Origin: Acidobacteriota bacterium
GTDB lineage: Bacteria > Acidobacteriota > Blastocatellia > Pyrinomonadales > Pyrinomonadaceae
Assembly: GCA_013698055.1 (NCBI GenBank)
Contig: JACCVS010000478.1
Location: 1 to 12,240 of the forward strand
DNA length: 12,240 bases
Direction of reading: 5' to 3'
This document shows positions 7,076-12,240 of the stretch, piece after piece. A program made the position numbers and the translations under genes. The notes below the pieces were generated by a model that saw nothing but the letters and a program-made list of their open reading frames with translations, ran no database searches and was not told where the DNA came from. Numbering within the stretch: position 1 is the first letter of the stretch; each line of letters opens with the position of its first letter.

Positions 7076-7264
7076 TCATCGTTTCATTTCACCGAACAAA
7101 AACAGGATGGCTCCGAGAGGCAGCGCAACAATGCCTATATAAAACAGGATGCCGCCCCACTGAACGCTCAGAGGAGCCGGTTCACGCAAGGTTAGCAGCA
7201 TGTAGAGGATAAAACAAACAATCCCCCCGGCCATGATTGATCTACCCATTCCTCTGGTCTTCAT
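7076..7264 (-). CDS. Two-helix small membrane protein (62 aa), unknown function
   Basis: I do not recognise the family. The basic N-terminus (MKTRGMGRS) is followed by helices at about 10-25 and 37-57, then a short charged end (GEMKR). The N-terminus is probably cytoplasmic by the positive-inside rule, and so is the C-terminus. AAGGAT lies a few bases before the ATG, which supports translation. It is only 27 nt downstream of the 152-aa gene, so the two are probably cotranscribed; the kinase gene starts 102 nt further on. Confidence 0.65.
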   Translation of the reverse strand: MKTRGMGRSIMAGGIVCFILYMLLTLREPAPLSVQWGGILFYIGIVALPLGAILFLFGEMKR

Positions 7265-7291
7265 CTTTATATCCTTTGGCTGGCTTGCTCT

Positions 7292-7750
7292 CTATCTCTG
7301 ACGCTTGTCAGAGCGCTTGGCGGATTTCTTATCGTCTCTTTTCCTGTTAGCCTGCTCCCGCATGAACTGGTTTTTCTCTTCCTGCCAGTCCTCTGCCATG
7401 CGCTCTAAGGAGGGCTTATACCTCTCGAAATCAGGTTGCACTAAATCCGCCGTGGTCTGGGTCACAAGAAAAGCAGGCTTCTGTTCAAGATCATTGTTGA
7501 GTTCGGGCATCTCAAACAGTCCCTCAACGCTGTCATCAATTATTACGGGGACGCCGCTCCAGTTGAGAGTCTTTGAATCATCGTTATCCCTGCCACTGTC
7601 TTTGACAGCCGCTTCAGGACAATGCAGCGCGACGACAGACGACGGGGCGATGCCAGCTTTGTTAGCAATGTCCACAGCCTCCTGGACGAGCCGACGTGCG
7701 ATATTCAGAGCTTCTTCCTTGCTCATTGCCGTTTTCAGTTTAGTTGTCAT
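7292..7750 (-). CDS. Hypothetical soluble protein (152 aa) with basic tail
   Basis: I do not recognise the family. The N-terminal part (9-33) is a regular amphipathic helix (KEEALNIARRLVQEAVDIANKA). A mixed middle section follows (VVALHCPEAAV; WSGVPVIIDDSVEGLFEMPEL). The last 40 residues are strongly charged, with a lysine- and arginine-rich end (KRDDKKSAKRSDKRQR) that could bind nucleic acid or membrane. No signal peptide or membrane helix is seen. There is no Shine-Dalgarno sequence before the ATG at 7750; M9 is an alternative start. The long uninterrupted frame and the close spacing to the next gene argue that it is real. Its function cannot be inferred from the sequence. Confidence 0.6.
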   Translation of the reverse strand: MTTKLKTAMSKEEALNIARRLVQEAVDIANKAGIAPSSVVALHCPEAAVKDSGRDNDDSKTLNWSGVPVIIDDSVEGLFEMPELNNDLEQKPAFLVTQTTADLVQPDFERYKPSLERMAEDWQEEKNQFMREQANRKRDDKKSAKRSDKRQR

Positions 7751-8242
7751 TGGGTATTTAGATTTGAATCCTTACATTGATGTCTTGGATTATCGCCGCC
7801 GGATGCGTAATTGTCTATCTTGCCGATACTGCCATCGCCAATGGATATTTACCGGGTTAGCCGTAGAGTGAAATCCGAGAAGAACTTCGCCTCGAAACTT
7901 GCAGTAGTAGAGTAAGAATTTTAAGGTTTTCATCTGAAATAACTCTGAAGCAATGCTGTCATCCCCATTTGGTTTTAGCGAGCTGGCTAATGAAAAAGTA
8001 AAGGGTGGAGTTCGTTCTTGCTGAACTTCACCCTTTCAATCGCCCCTTGCCGATTGCGGCCAGAGGCATCGGTTGCCTGAGTCAACATTGCGAGCCGCCG
8101 TGCGAGCAGGCTCTTTCGTTTTGCCTTTTGCGCTTTCTTTTAACTTTGGTAATACCCGACGTATGCCTTAGCGGATCGGGCGAAGTGTCTTGTCTCACCA
8201 TCTTTTATTCTCAATGATGCTAAGGGCTGTACAAGAAATTTT
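7751..8242. other. 492-nt intergenic region holding stem-loop repeat copy A
   Basis: It separates the 152-aa gene (leftward, starting at 7750) from the end of the sigma gene (stop at 8243). The only clear structure is the repeat at 8000-8095. Nothing convincing is seen at 7751-7990 or 8100-8242 apart from pyrimidine-rich stretches. No anti-sigma gene is present here. Confidence 0.6.
8000..8095 (+). repeat. Stem-loop repeat, copy A (96 nt)
   Basis: A 14-bp hairpin starts the repeat: AAAGGGTGGAGTTC (8000-8013), loop GTTCTTGCT, GAACTTCACCCTTT (8023-8036), with one G-U pair. A 59-nt tail follows and contains GCCCCTTG and TTGCCTGAGTCA. Copy B at 9179-9274 matches it at about 74 of 96 positions with no indel. 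GAGCC/GGCTC just beyond the end can form a second hairpin. Confidence 0.75.
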
Positions 8243-8851
8243 TTATAAGTTATGAGAGGAGTTTCCCAGCAGATGAAGTTGATAAGTTTTAGGTAACTCG
8301 CGCAGCCTCATCATCCCGGCTCGCATCCCCGCCTGCACCGAGCGAAGCGATAGACCGAGCCGCGCGGCAATCTCGTTCTGACGCAGACCGGAGAAGTAAG
8401 CCAGTTCAATTATTTGTTGCTGTACAGGCGGAAGCGCGACATACCCAGAGCGAGCAATTCTCTGCTCATGCGAAACTATCTCAGATGTTTTGGGATTGGT
8501 CGTCTCGGCTATTTTCAAGCGACACGCTTGGCGCTGTTGGTCGCCTCTGCCAGCCCTGAGCCGGGCAATAGCGTTGCTGCGCGCCATCGCGATTAACCAT
8601 GTCATCGGCTTCTCGCGCTCGTCATCGTATGTGGGGGCTTGCTTCCATGCCTCTTGATAGACAGCCACCAAAACCTGTTCAGCCGTCTGAGAGCTGCCGA
8701 GAATCCGTAACAACAGCCCGTAGATCAACGCGCTCGTCGTATCGTAGAGCGACGCGAAAGCGGACTTGTCTCCGCTGGCGATGCACTTGACGAGAGCCGC
8801 GATGTCCGAACCGCGCGGGCGAAGTTTATTAGACGTGCGAGGCGATGCCAT
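8243..8851 (-). CDS. ECF-type RNA polymerase sigma factor, SigK-like (202 aa)
   Basis: It directs RNA polymerase to a stress or envelope regulon. Region 2 spans about 24-97 (ASLYDTTSALIYGLLLRILG, AEQVLVAVYQEAWKQAP, MTWLIAMARSNAIARLR). Region 4 spans about 138-185 (ALPPVQQQIIELAYFSGLRQ, helix-turn-helix NEIAARLGLSLRSVQAGMRAGMMRLRE). Region 3 is absent, as in ECF factors. The LYDTTSALIYGL..RILG pattern recalls SigK-like members, which usually pair with an RskA-type anti-sigma; no such gene follows. AAGGGG lies about 6 nt before the ATG. The 68-aa gene ends 86 nt upstream on the same strand and may be cotranscribed. The recognition helix is somewhat unusual (SVQAGMRAGM rather than TVKSRLRRGL), but no key residue is plainly missing. 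Confidence 0.88.
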   Translation of the reverse strand: MASPRTSNKLRPRGSDIAALVKCIASGDKSAFASLYDTTSALIYGLLLRILGSSQTAEQVLVAVYQEAWKQAPTYDDEREKPMTWLIAMARSNAIARLRAGRGDQQRQACRLKIAETTNPKTSEIVSHEQRIARSGYVALPPVQQQIIELAYFSGLRQNEIAARLGLSLRSVQAGMRAGMMRLRELPKTYQLHLLGNSSHNL

Positions 8852-8863
8852 TAGTTCCCCTTG

Positions 8864-8914
8864 ATCTTATGAAATGCCCTCCGGTCTCGGGTGGAGAACT
8901 CCGACCTATAAGAT
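8864..8914. promoter_or_regulatory. Inverted repeat between the 68-aa gene and the sigma gene
   Basis: ATCTTAT (8864-8870) and ATAAGAT (8908-8914) form a perfect 7-bp inverted repeat. It encloses GC-rich, partly self-complementary sequence just upstream of the sigma factor start. It could be an operator or an attenuator hairpin; there is no further evidence. Confidence 0.25.
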
Positions 8915-8937
8915 TTCAGTAGTACGGCCCATATCGA

Positions 8938-9144
8938 TTAAATCTTCGACGCGCCAGCGAGTGGGCGTACCCTCGACTCAAGAATGCGTCCCTCGGTATT
9001 CAGCCGATACTCAGCAAACTCTAATTTCTTCCAAGTCTTTGGGAGATAAAGGCCGTATTCATCTCTTCCGCTTTGGCGCACGATGAATTCCCTTTTGTCC
9101 GGCAGCGCATAGATACCGCGCTCACGTAATTTGGTCGTTGGCAT
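8938..9144 (-). CDS. Small conserved-looking protein (68 aa), unknown function
   Basis: The sequence looks like a compact beta-rich domain: RERGIYALPDKREFIVRQSG, YGLYLPKTWKKLEFAEYRLN, then TEGRILESRVRPLAG. Repeated short strands with aromatic and glycine residues suggest a small folded domain, possibly conserved in relatives of this organism, but I cannot name it. ATG at 9144 is chosen. The frame is open back to a GTG at 9210 inside repeat copy B, which would add 22 residues of repeat-derived sequence. Neither start has a Shine-Dalgarno sequence. It lies 86 nt upstream of the sigma gene on the same strand and could regulate or accompany it; this is inference from position only. Confidence 0.6.
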   Translation of the reverse strand: MPTTKLRERGIYALPDKREFIVRQSGRDEYGLYLPKTWKKLEFAEYRLNTEGRILESRVRPLAGASKI

Positions 9145-9178
9145 GAATCTAGTGTCGGGAACTGAATCGCGTGAAAAT

Positions 9179-9274
9179 AAAGGGTGGAGCTCGTTCTTGC
9201 TGAGATCCACTCTTTCCCATGCCCCTTGTTAATAGCAGCCAGACGCCCGGTTTGCCTGAGTCAGCGCTGCGAGC
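9179..9274 (+). repeat. Stem-loop repeat, copy B (96 nt)
   Basis: The hairpin AAAGGGTGGAGCTC (9179-9192), loop GTTCTTGCT, GAGATCCACTCTTT (9202-9215) has 13 of 14 positions paired (two G-U kinds are shared across the copies, one G-A mismatch here). Against copy A the loop is identical and one stem pair changes from T-A to C-G. AGCAGT/ACTGCT just beyond can form a second hairpin at the place where copy A has a different one. It lies upstream of crp copy 1. Confidence 0.75.
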
Positions 9275-9323
9275 AGTTCCTCTCCCAAAGACTGCTTACA
9301 CCGGCAAACTTTTTCAATGACTT

Positions 9324-9388
9324 GCAACAGAAGGATAAACGAGCAGATCTCTTTCGTCTGTTGCGATTGCGCACATAGCGTGTACAAT
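9324..9388 (+). promoter_or_regulatory. Promoter with inverted-repeat site upstream of the first Crp-type regulator
   Basis: TTGCGA (9361-9366) and TACAAT (9383-9388), 16 nt apart, form a plausible sigma70-type promoter. Its -35 box overlaps the right arm of a perfect 8-bp inverted repeat, GCAACAGA (9324-9331) and TCTGTTGC (9357-9364). The overlap would suit an operator, but the 25-nt gap is wide for a single Crp dimer. The gene starts 131 nt further on. Confidence 0.35.
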
Positions 9389-9519
9389 CTTCATGTTATA
9401 TTCTGATGGTGGCGGCGCAAGAAGCTCTACCTTCTCATCATGTAGCATGGTCAAGAGCCTTGGGGCTTCATTGCGGCCTCTAATTCCTTATTCAGGAGAA
9501 AAGAGAAGGAGGCTTCCCT

Positions 9520-10233
9520 ATGTCTCAATCCCAAACGTTTTCGGAGCCGAATCCCAACCGACTGCTCACCGCCCTGCCTGCCGAAGACTATCAACGGCTG
9601 CTGCCTAATCTGAAGCCAGTCACTTTTTCTCTCGGCGACATTATCTACGAGTCGCAGGGTCAAATGGATTATGTCTATTTCCCGACATCCTCTCATGTTT
9701 CATTGCTCTACATTATGATTGACGGCTCGACTGCCGAAGTGGGCTTGGTGGGTAATGAAGGACTCGTCGGCATCGCCCTGTTCATGGGCGGCGATACCAC
9801 ACCCAATCGAGCGATTGTCCAGGGGGCGGGCGAGGCGCTCAGGATGAGTGCGACGGCGATGCAGGAGGAATTCAAACGGGGCGGCGCATTTCAACTCGCT
9901 TTGCTGCGGTACACGCAGGCGCTCATCACCCAGATTTCACAAACCGCCGTCTGTAATCGTCTGCACACAACCGAGCAGCGACTCTGCCGCTGGATGCTGA
10001 TGACACACGACCGGACGCACAGCGATGAGTTGCAAATGACGCATGAGTTCATCTCGAACATGCTAGGACTCCAACGTGAAGCCATCAGCATCACCTCTCA
10101 GCGTCTGAAGGATAAAGGGGCGATCAGCTACAAGCGCGGTCACATCAAGATTCTCGACCGGGGGATTCTGGAAGAGTGCGCCTGTGAGTGTTATCAGGTA
10201 GTTAAAGCCGAGAATGACCGCCTGCTCGGGTAA
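9520..10233 (+). CDS. Crp/Fnr-family transcriptional regulator, copy 1 (237 aa)
   Basis: It is a cytoplasmic DNA-binding regulator. The N-terminal cyclic-nucleotide-type beta-roll spans about 13-115 (NRLLTALP, DYVYFP, AEVGLVGNEGLVG). A long dimer helix follows (about 124-150), then a winged helix-turn-helix at about 170-212 (QMTHEFISNMLGLQREAISI). An Arg (R97) stands where the phosphate-binding arginine is expected, but the usual GE before it is missing, so cAMP may not be the ligand. No N-terminal cysteine cluster for an FNR iron-sulphur centre is seen. The C-terminal tail has C220, C222, C224 (ACECY). AAGGAGG at 9506-9512 stands 7 nt before the ATG. It is a paralogue of the gene at 10932. 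Confidence 0.88.
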   Translation: MSQSQTFSEPNPNRLLTALPAEDYQRLLPNLKPVTFSLGDIIYESQGQMDYVYFPTSSHVSLLYIMIDGSTAEVGLVGNEGLVGIALFMGGDTTPNRAIVQGAGEALRMSATAMQEEFKRGGAFQLALLRYTQALITQISQTAVCNRLHTTEQRLCRWMLMTHDRTHSDELQMTHEFISNMLGLQREAISITSQRLKDKGAISYKRGHIKILDRGILEECACECYQVVKAENDRLLG

Positions 10234-10369
10234 GACGATTTTGCTCGGCTTCTTCCTCACTTCCTGACCTATGTGTGTCAACGCACAGACACCTATTCCT
10301 CTCTCGTGTTACTCATAGAGGGTCAATTTTTTTTCGAGAATCCAATGCTTGTCGTCGATAAAGACTCTT

Positions 10370-10762
10370 ATGCAAGTAACCATCAATCCGAGTGTCATGA
10401 TCGCTGATGATTCCGAGGATATCCGTGGTCTTTTAAGGTATTGGCTGGAGAAAAGGCAATGTCGCGTCGTGGAAGCCGTTAACGGTCAGGAGGCAGTTGA
10501 TTTGACTCGCGGCGAGTGCCCTGATCTGATCCTGATGGATTTACTCATGCCGGTGCTCGATGGCATGGATGCCACACGGCGCATCCGCGAACATGTCGGG
10601 GAATGTGATGTTCCCATCGTAGCCATGTCCAGCCACCCGACGGAAGAAACGCGAACAAACGCCCTCGCCGCCGGGTGCAGTTGGTTCATCGCCCAGCCAA
10701 TTGATTTTGACCAGTTGAGCGATCTGCTCAACCGTGTGCTACCTGCATCAACCAGTCATTAG
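10370..10762 (+). CDS. Single-domain response regulator (receiver only, 130 aa), atypical K-to-Q
   Basis: This is a CheY-like receiver with no output domain. The acidic pair is D13/D14 (MIADDSED), the phospho-acceptor is D57 (LILMDLLMP), and S87 stands in the Thr/Ser switch position (VAMSS). The lysine normally found in xKP is replaced by glutamine, Q109 (FIAQPID); the codon is CAG. The rest of the fold, including LDGMDATRRIR, looks normal. The frame opens at TTG 10349; I take ATG 10370 because the receiver begins soon after. M10 (ATG 10397) is also possible. No start has a strong ribosome site. It lies between the two Crp-type genes on the same strand, so it probably acts through protein contact within this cluster or with an orphan kinase. 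Confidence 0.85.
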   Translation: MQVTINPSVMIADDSEDIRGLLRYWLEKRQCRVVEAVNGQEAVDLTRGECPDLILMDLLMPVLDGMDATRRIREHVGECDVPIVAMSSHPTEETRTNALAAGCSWFIAQPIDFDQLSDLLNRVLPASTSH

Positions 10763-10931
10763 GGTTAGAGTGAAGCATAACTGAGTCGGCGTGTTATAGG
10801 CTCTGCAAGCTCAAGTCTTATATTGAGTCTGATCTTTTGATAATTCATCGTTCGACATCGGGAAGAGCTTAATGACCTTCTCCTTGTGCCGTCTGCTGTC
10901 TTGCAAGACCTGACAGATACAAGGAGTTCCA

Positions 10932-11645
10932 ATGTCAATCAGAAAAAGAAGTGAGCCGGTTACAAACCGGCTGCTCGCTGCCCTTCCTAAAAAAGAGTAT
11001 CAACGCCTGCTGCCCGACCTGGAGCCTGTCACGCTGACTTTCGGCGACATTCTCTTTGAGACCGGCGACCGGCTCCGCCACGTCTACTTCCCCGACAACT
11101 CCATCATATCTTTGCTGTCTGTGGTAGATGGCCGCGCTCACCTTGAAGTGGGCATGGTCGGGAATGACGGCATGGCGGGTCTTTCCGCTTTCATGGGAGT
11201 AACCAAATCGCGCTGCCGCGGTCTGGTGCAGGGAGCGGGCAACGCCATGAGAATGAAGGCTCCCCTATTACGCAAGGAGGTGAGCAATGGTTGTGTTTCG
11301 CTCCACGACCTGCTGCTCCGCTACACACACTCGCTCCTGACGCAGGTCTCGCAATCGGCGGCCTGCAACCGCTTTCATGTCGTCAACGCTCGCCTGGCAC
11401 GCTGGCTATTGATGACGCACGACCGCGTCGAAGGTGATGAATTCCGCCTTACTCAGGAGTTTCTCTCGCACATGCTGGGAGTTCGCCGTGAACAGGTCAC
11501 GCTGGCGGCCAGCGCGTTGCAAAAGCAGAAGCTCATCAGCTACAGCCGCGGCCAGATAAAGATTCTGGATCGGGCTGGGCTGGAAGCCGTTTCCTGTAAG
11601 TGTTACGGGACGATCAGGGAAGAGTACGACAACTTTTTACAATAG
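10932..11645 (+). CDS. Crp/Fnr-family transcriptional regulator, copy 2 (237 aa)
   Basis: It has the same length and domain order as the gene at 9520, with roughly half the residues identical by eye. Shared blocks include NRLL.ALP, YQRLLP.L.PVT, EVG.VGN.G, VQGAG, LLRYT, CNR.H, R.LMTHDR, EF.S.MLG and ISY.RG.IKILDR. The beta-roll is at about 12-115 and the winged HTH at about 171-212 (RLTQEFLSHMLGVRREQVTL). The recognition helix (GVRREQVTLAASAL) differs from that of copy 1 (GLQREAISITSQRL), so the DNA targets probably differ. It has C222 and C224 in the tail (SCKCY), as in copy 1. AAGGAG at 10921-10926 stands 5 nt before the ATG. It probably arose by duplication; the receiver gene lies between them. 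The actA gene begins 366 nt downstream. Confidence 0.88.
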   Translation: MSIRKRSEPVTNRLLAALPKKEYQRLLPDLEPVTLTFGDILFETGDRLRHVYFPDNSIISLLSVVDGRAHLEVGMVGNDGMAGLSAFMGVTKSRCRGLVQGAGNAMRMKAPLLRKEVSNGCVSLHDLLLRYTHSLLTQVSQSAACNRFHVVNARLARWLLMTHDRVEGDEFRLTQEFLSHMLGVRREQVTLAASALQKQKLISYSRGQIKILDRAGLEAVSCKCYGTIREEYDNFLQ

Positions 11646-12011
11646 GCATGGTCGCTACGGACATTTTCCTGTTGAAGGCGCGTCCAATCGTCAGAATTCA
11701 CCCCTCTTCTTCTTCATCTTTTTGTTTCATTTCTTAAATATTTTACCTGCGTCGAGAAAAACTCGCCTCCAACAGCAATTGCTGACTTGAAAAACTTTGC
11801 TCATCTGGTAAAGTAGCCGCACTTGGCATTACTTCTATAGGCAGAGAAAACGAATGGGGATCAAGGCACGGGTGTACTCGATTGACTTCTAATCGAGACT
11901 GCTGCCGGATTGTCGTGCTAGTAGTCCATCTTCAAGCTGTTATCGTCCCGCGTCTTTTGCTGCCAGCACGTTAGTTCGCTTTTTCGGAAGTCTGAACGAA
12001 AGGCCGGGGCA
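11646..12011. other. 366-nt region between the second Crp-type gene and actA
   Basis: No gene is seen. It is pyrimidine-rich at 11697-11740. It holds a candidate promoter at 11787-11814 and a 7-bp perfect hairpin CTCGATT-GACTTCT-AATCGAG (11877-11897). There is no clear intrinsic terminator for the Crp-type gene. Confidence 0.5.
11787..11814 (+). promoter_or_regulatory. Candidate promoter for actA
   Basis: TTGAAA (11787-11792) and TAAAGT (11809-11814) are 16 nt apart. Transcription would give a leader of about 190 nt before the ATG at 12012, containing the hairpin at 11877-11897. Matches are partial, so this is a weak call. Confidence 0.35.
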
Positions 12012-12240
12012 ATGCCTCAGATTTTTCATCGCAGCACAAATTTTATAGCCAGGCTCACGATCTTCGGGACTATCTTTATCGCCGTCGGAGCGCTCTGGTT
12101 CATCGCGGCGATTAACCGCTCTTCGTGGGTCACGGGGGCGTATGTCGAGCGCGAGCAGCCCGTGCAATTCAGCCACAAGCACCACTCGGGCGACGACGGG
12201 ATTGATTGTCGTTATTGCCACACGTCCGTCGAGACCGCAG
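12012..12240 (+). CDS. actA: Alternative complex III cytochrome c subunit ActA, N-terminus (partial)
   Basis: This is the start of the multihaem cytochrome subunit of alternative complex III, the quinol-oxidising respiratory complex of bacteria without a bc1 complex. Seventy-six residues are visible before the window ends. A basic N-terminus is followed by a membrane anchor (about 12-35), then VQFSHKHHSGDDGIDCRYCHTSVE (51-74, interrupted here only by the usual His ligands), including FSHKHH and the first haem motif C66-R-Y-C69-H70. This block is characteristic of the ActA family. The ATG at 12012 is preceded by a purine-rich stretch (GAAAGGCCGGGGC). Further haem motifs and actB onward should lie to the right. 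A related cytochrome c3-like protein is the alternative. Confidence 0.8.
   Translation, partial: MPQIFHRSTNFIARLTIFGTIFIAVGALWFIAAINRSSWVTGAYVEREQPVQFSHKHHSGDDGIDCRYCHTSVETA

Noticed and set aside
8005..8217. Open frame with GTG start in repeat copy A, with a similar N-terminus at 9184-9378 in copy B
   Set aside because: The similarity stops exactly at the repeat end, and differences do not favour third codon positions; the hairpin explains the conservation better.
10270..10333. Intrinsic terminator after the first Crp-type gene (hairpin TGTGTG/CGCACA and a T8 run)
   Set aside because: The hairpin is weak and lies about 40 nt before the T-run, so they do not form one terminator.
10345..10407. 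Short frame beginning MLVVDKDS, like a response-regulator start
   Set aside because: It ends after 20 codons and is out of frame with the real receiver; probably chance.
11877..11897. Possible tRNA-Arg(TCT) anticodon arm
   Set aside because: No T-arm or acceptor stem surrounds it; only a hairpin is supported.

Overview
The window reads as ordinary bacterial chromosome with a regulatory, accessory-flavoured right half. The last gene is the start of actA, the multihaem cytochrome subunit of alternative complex III. Together with a ROK sugar kinase, an HddA-like GHMP kinase, Crp-type regulators with a CxCY tail and a SigK-like ECF sigma factor, this suggests an aerobic Gram-negative bacterium, possibly Acidobacteriota (Blastocatellia-like). 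That is inference from gene content only; no rRNA or marker protein fixes the taxon.

Layout. Positions 1-310 hold structured RNA: a predicted pseudoknot (1-111), a tRNA-Gln(CTG)-like 3' portion (170-215) with no matching 5' half, then a 16-bp hairpin (272-307). A leftward block follows: a four-helix membrane protein (470-904), a GHMP kinase (1070-2077), a DedA membrane protein (2187-3053) and a UspA stress protein (3132-3596). It faces a rightward ROK glucokinase-like gene (3797-4762) and an outer-membrane beta-barrel protein (4925-5827). Two intergenic gaps carry inverted arrays of 7-nt tandem repeats.

The next leftward block holds a histidine kinase with an RsbRD-like N-terminus (5837-6973), a small two-helix protein (7076-7264) and an unrecognised 152-aa protein (7292-7750). 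An ECF sigma factor (8243-8851) and a 68-aa protein (8938-9144) follow; this pair is bracketed by two same-orientation copies of a 96-nt stem-loop repeat.

The rightward block 9520-11645 is a regulator cluster: two paralogous 237-aa Crp/Fnr-type regulators flanking a stand-alone receiver protein whose conserved lysine is glutamine. actA begins at 12012 and runs off the end.

The genes probably cover envelope maintenance, sugar phosphorylation, stress response and signalling toward respiration; a direct link between the regulators and actA is not shown. The least explained signals are the duplicated repeat around the sigma module, the heptamer hairpins, an in-frame duplication inside dedA, and the RNA/tRNA fragment at the left end.
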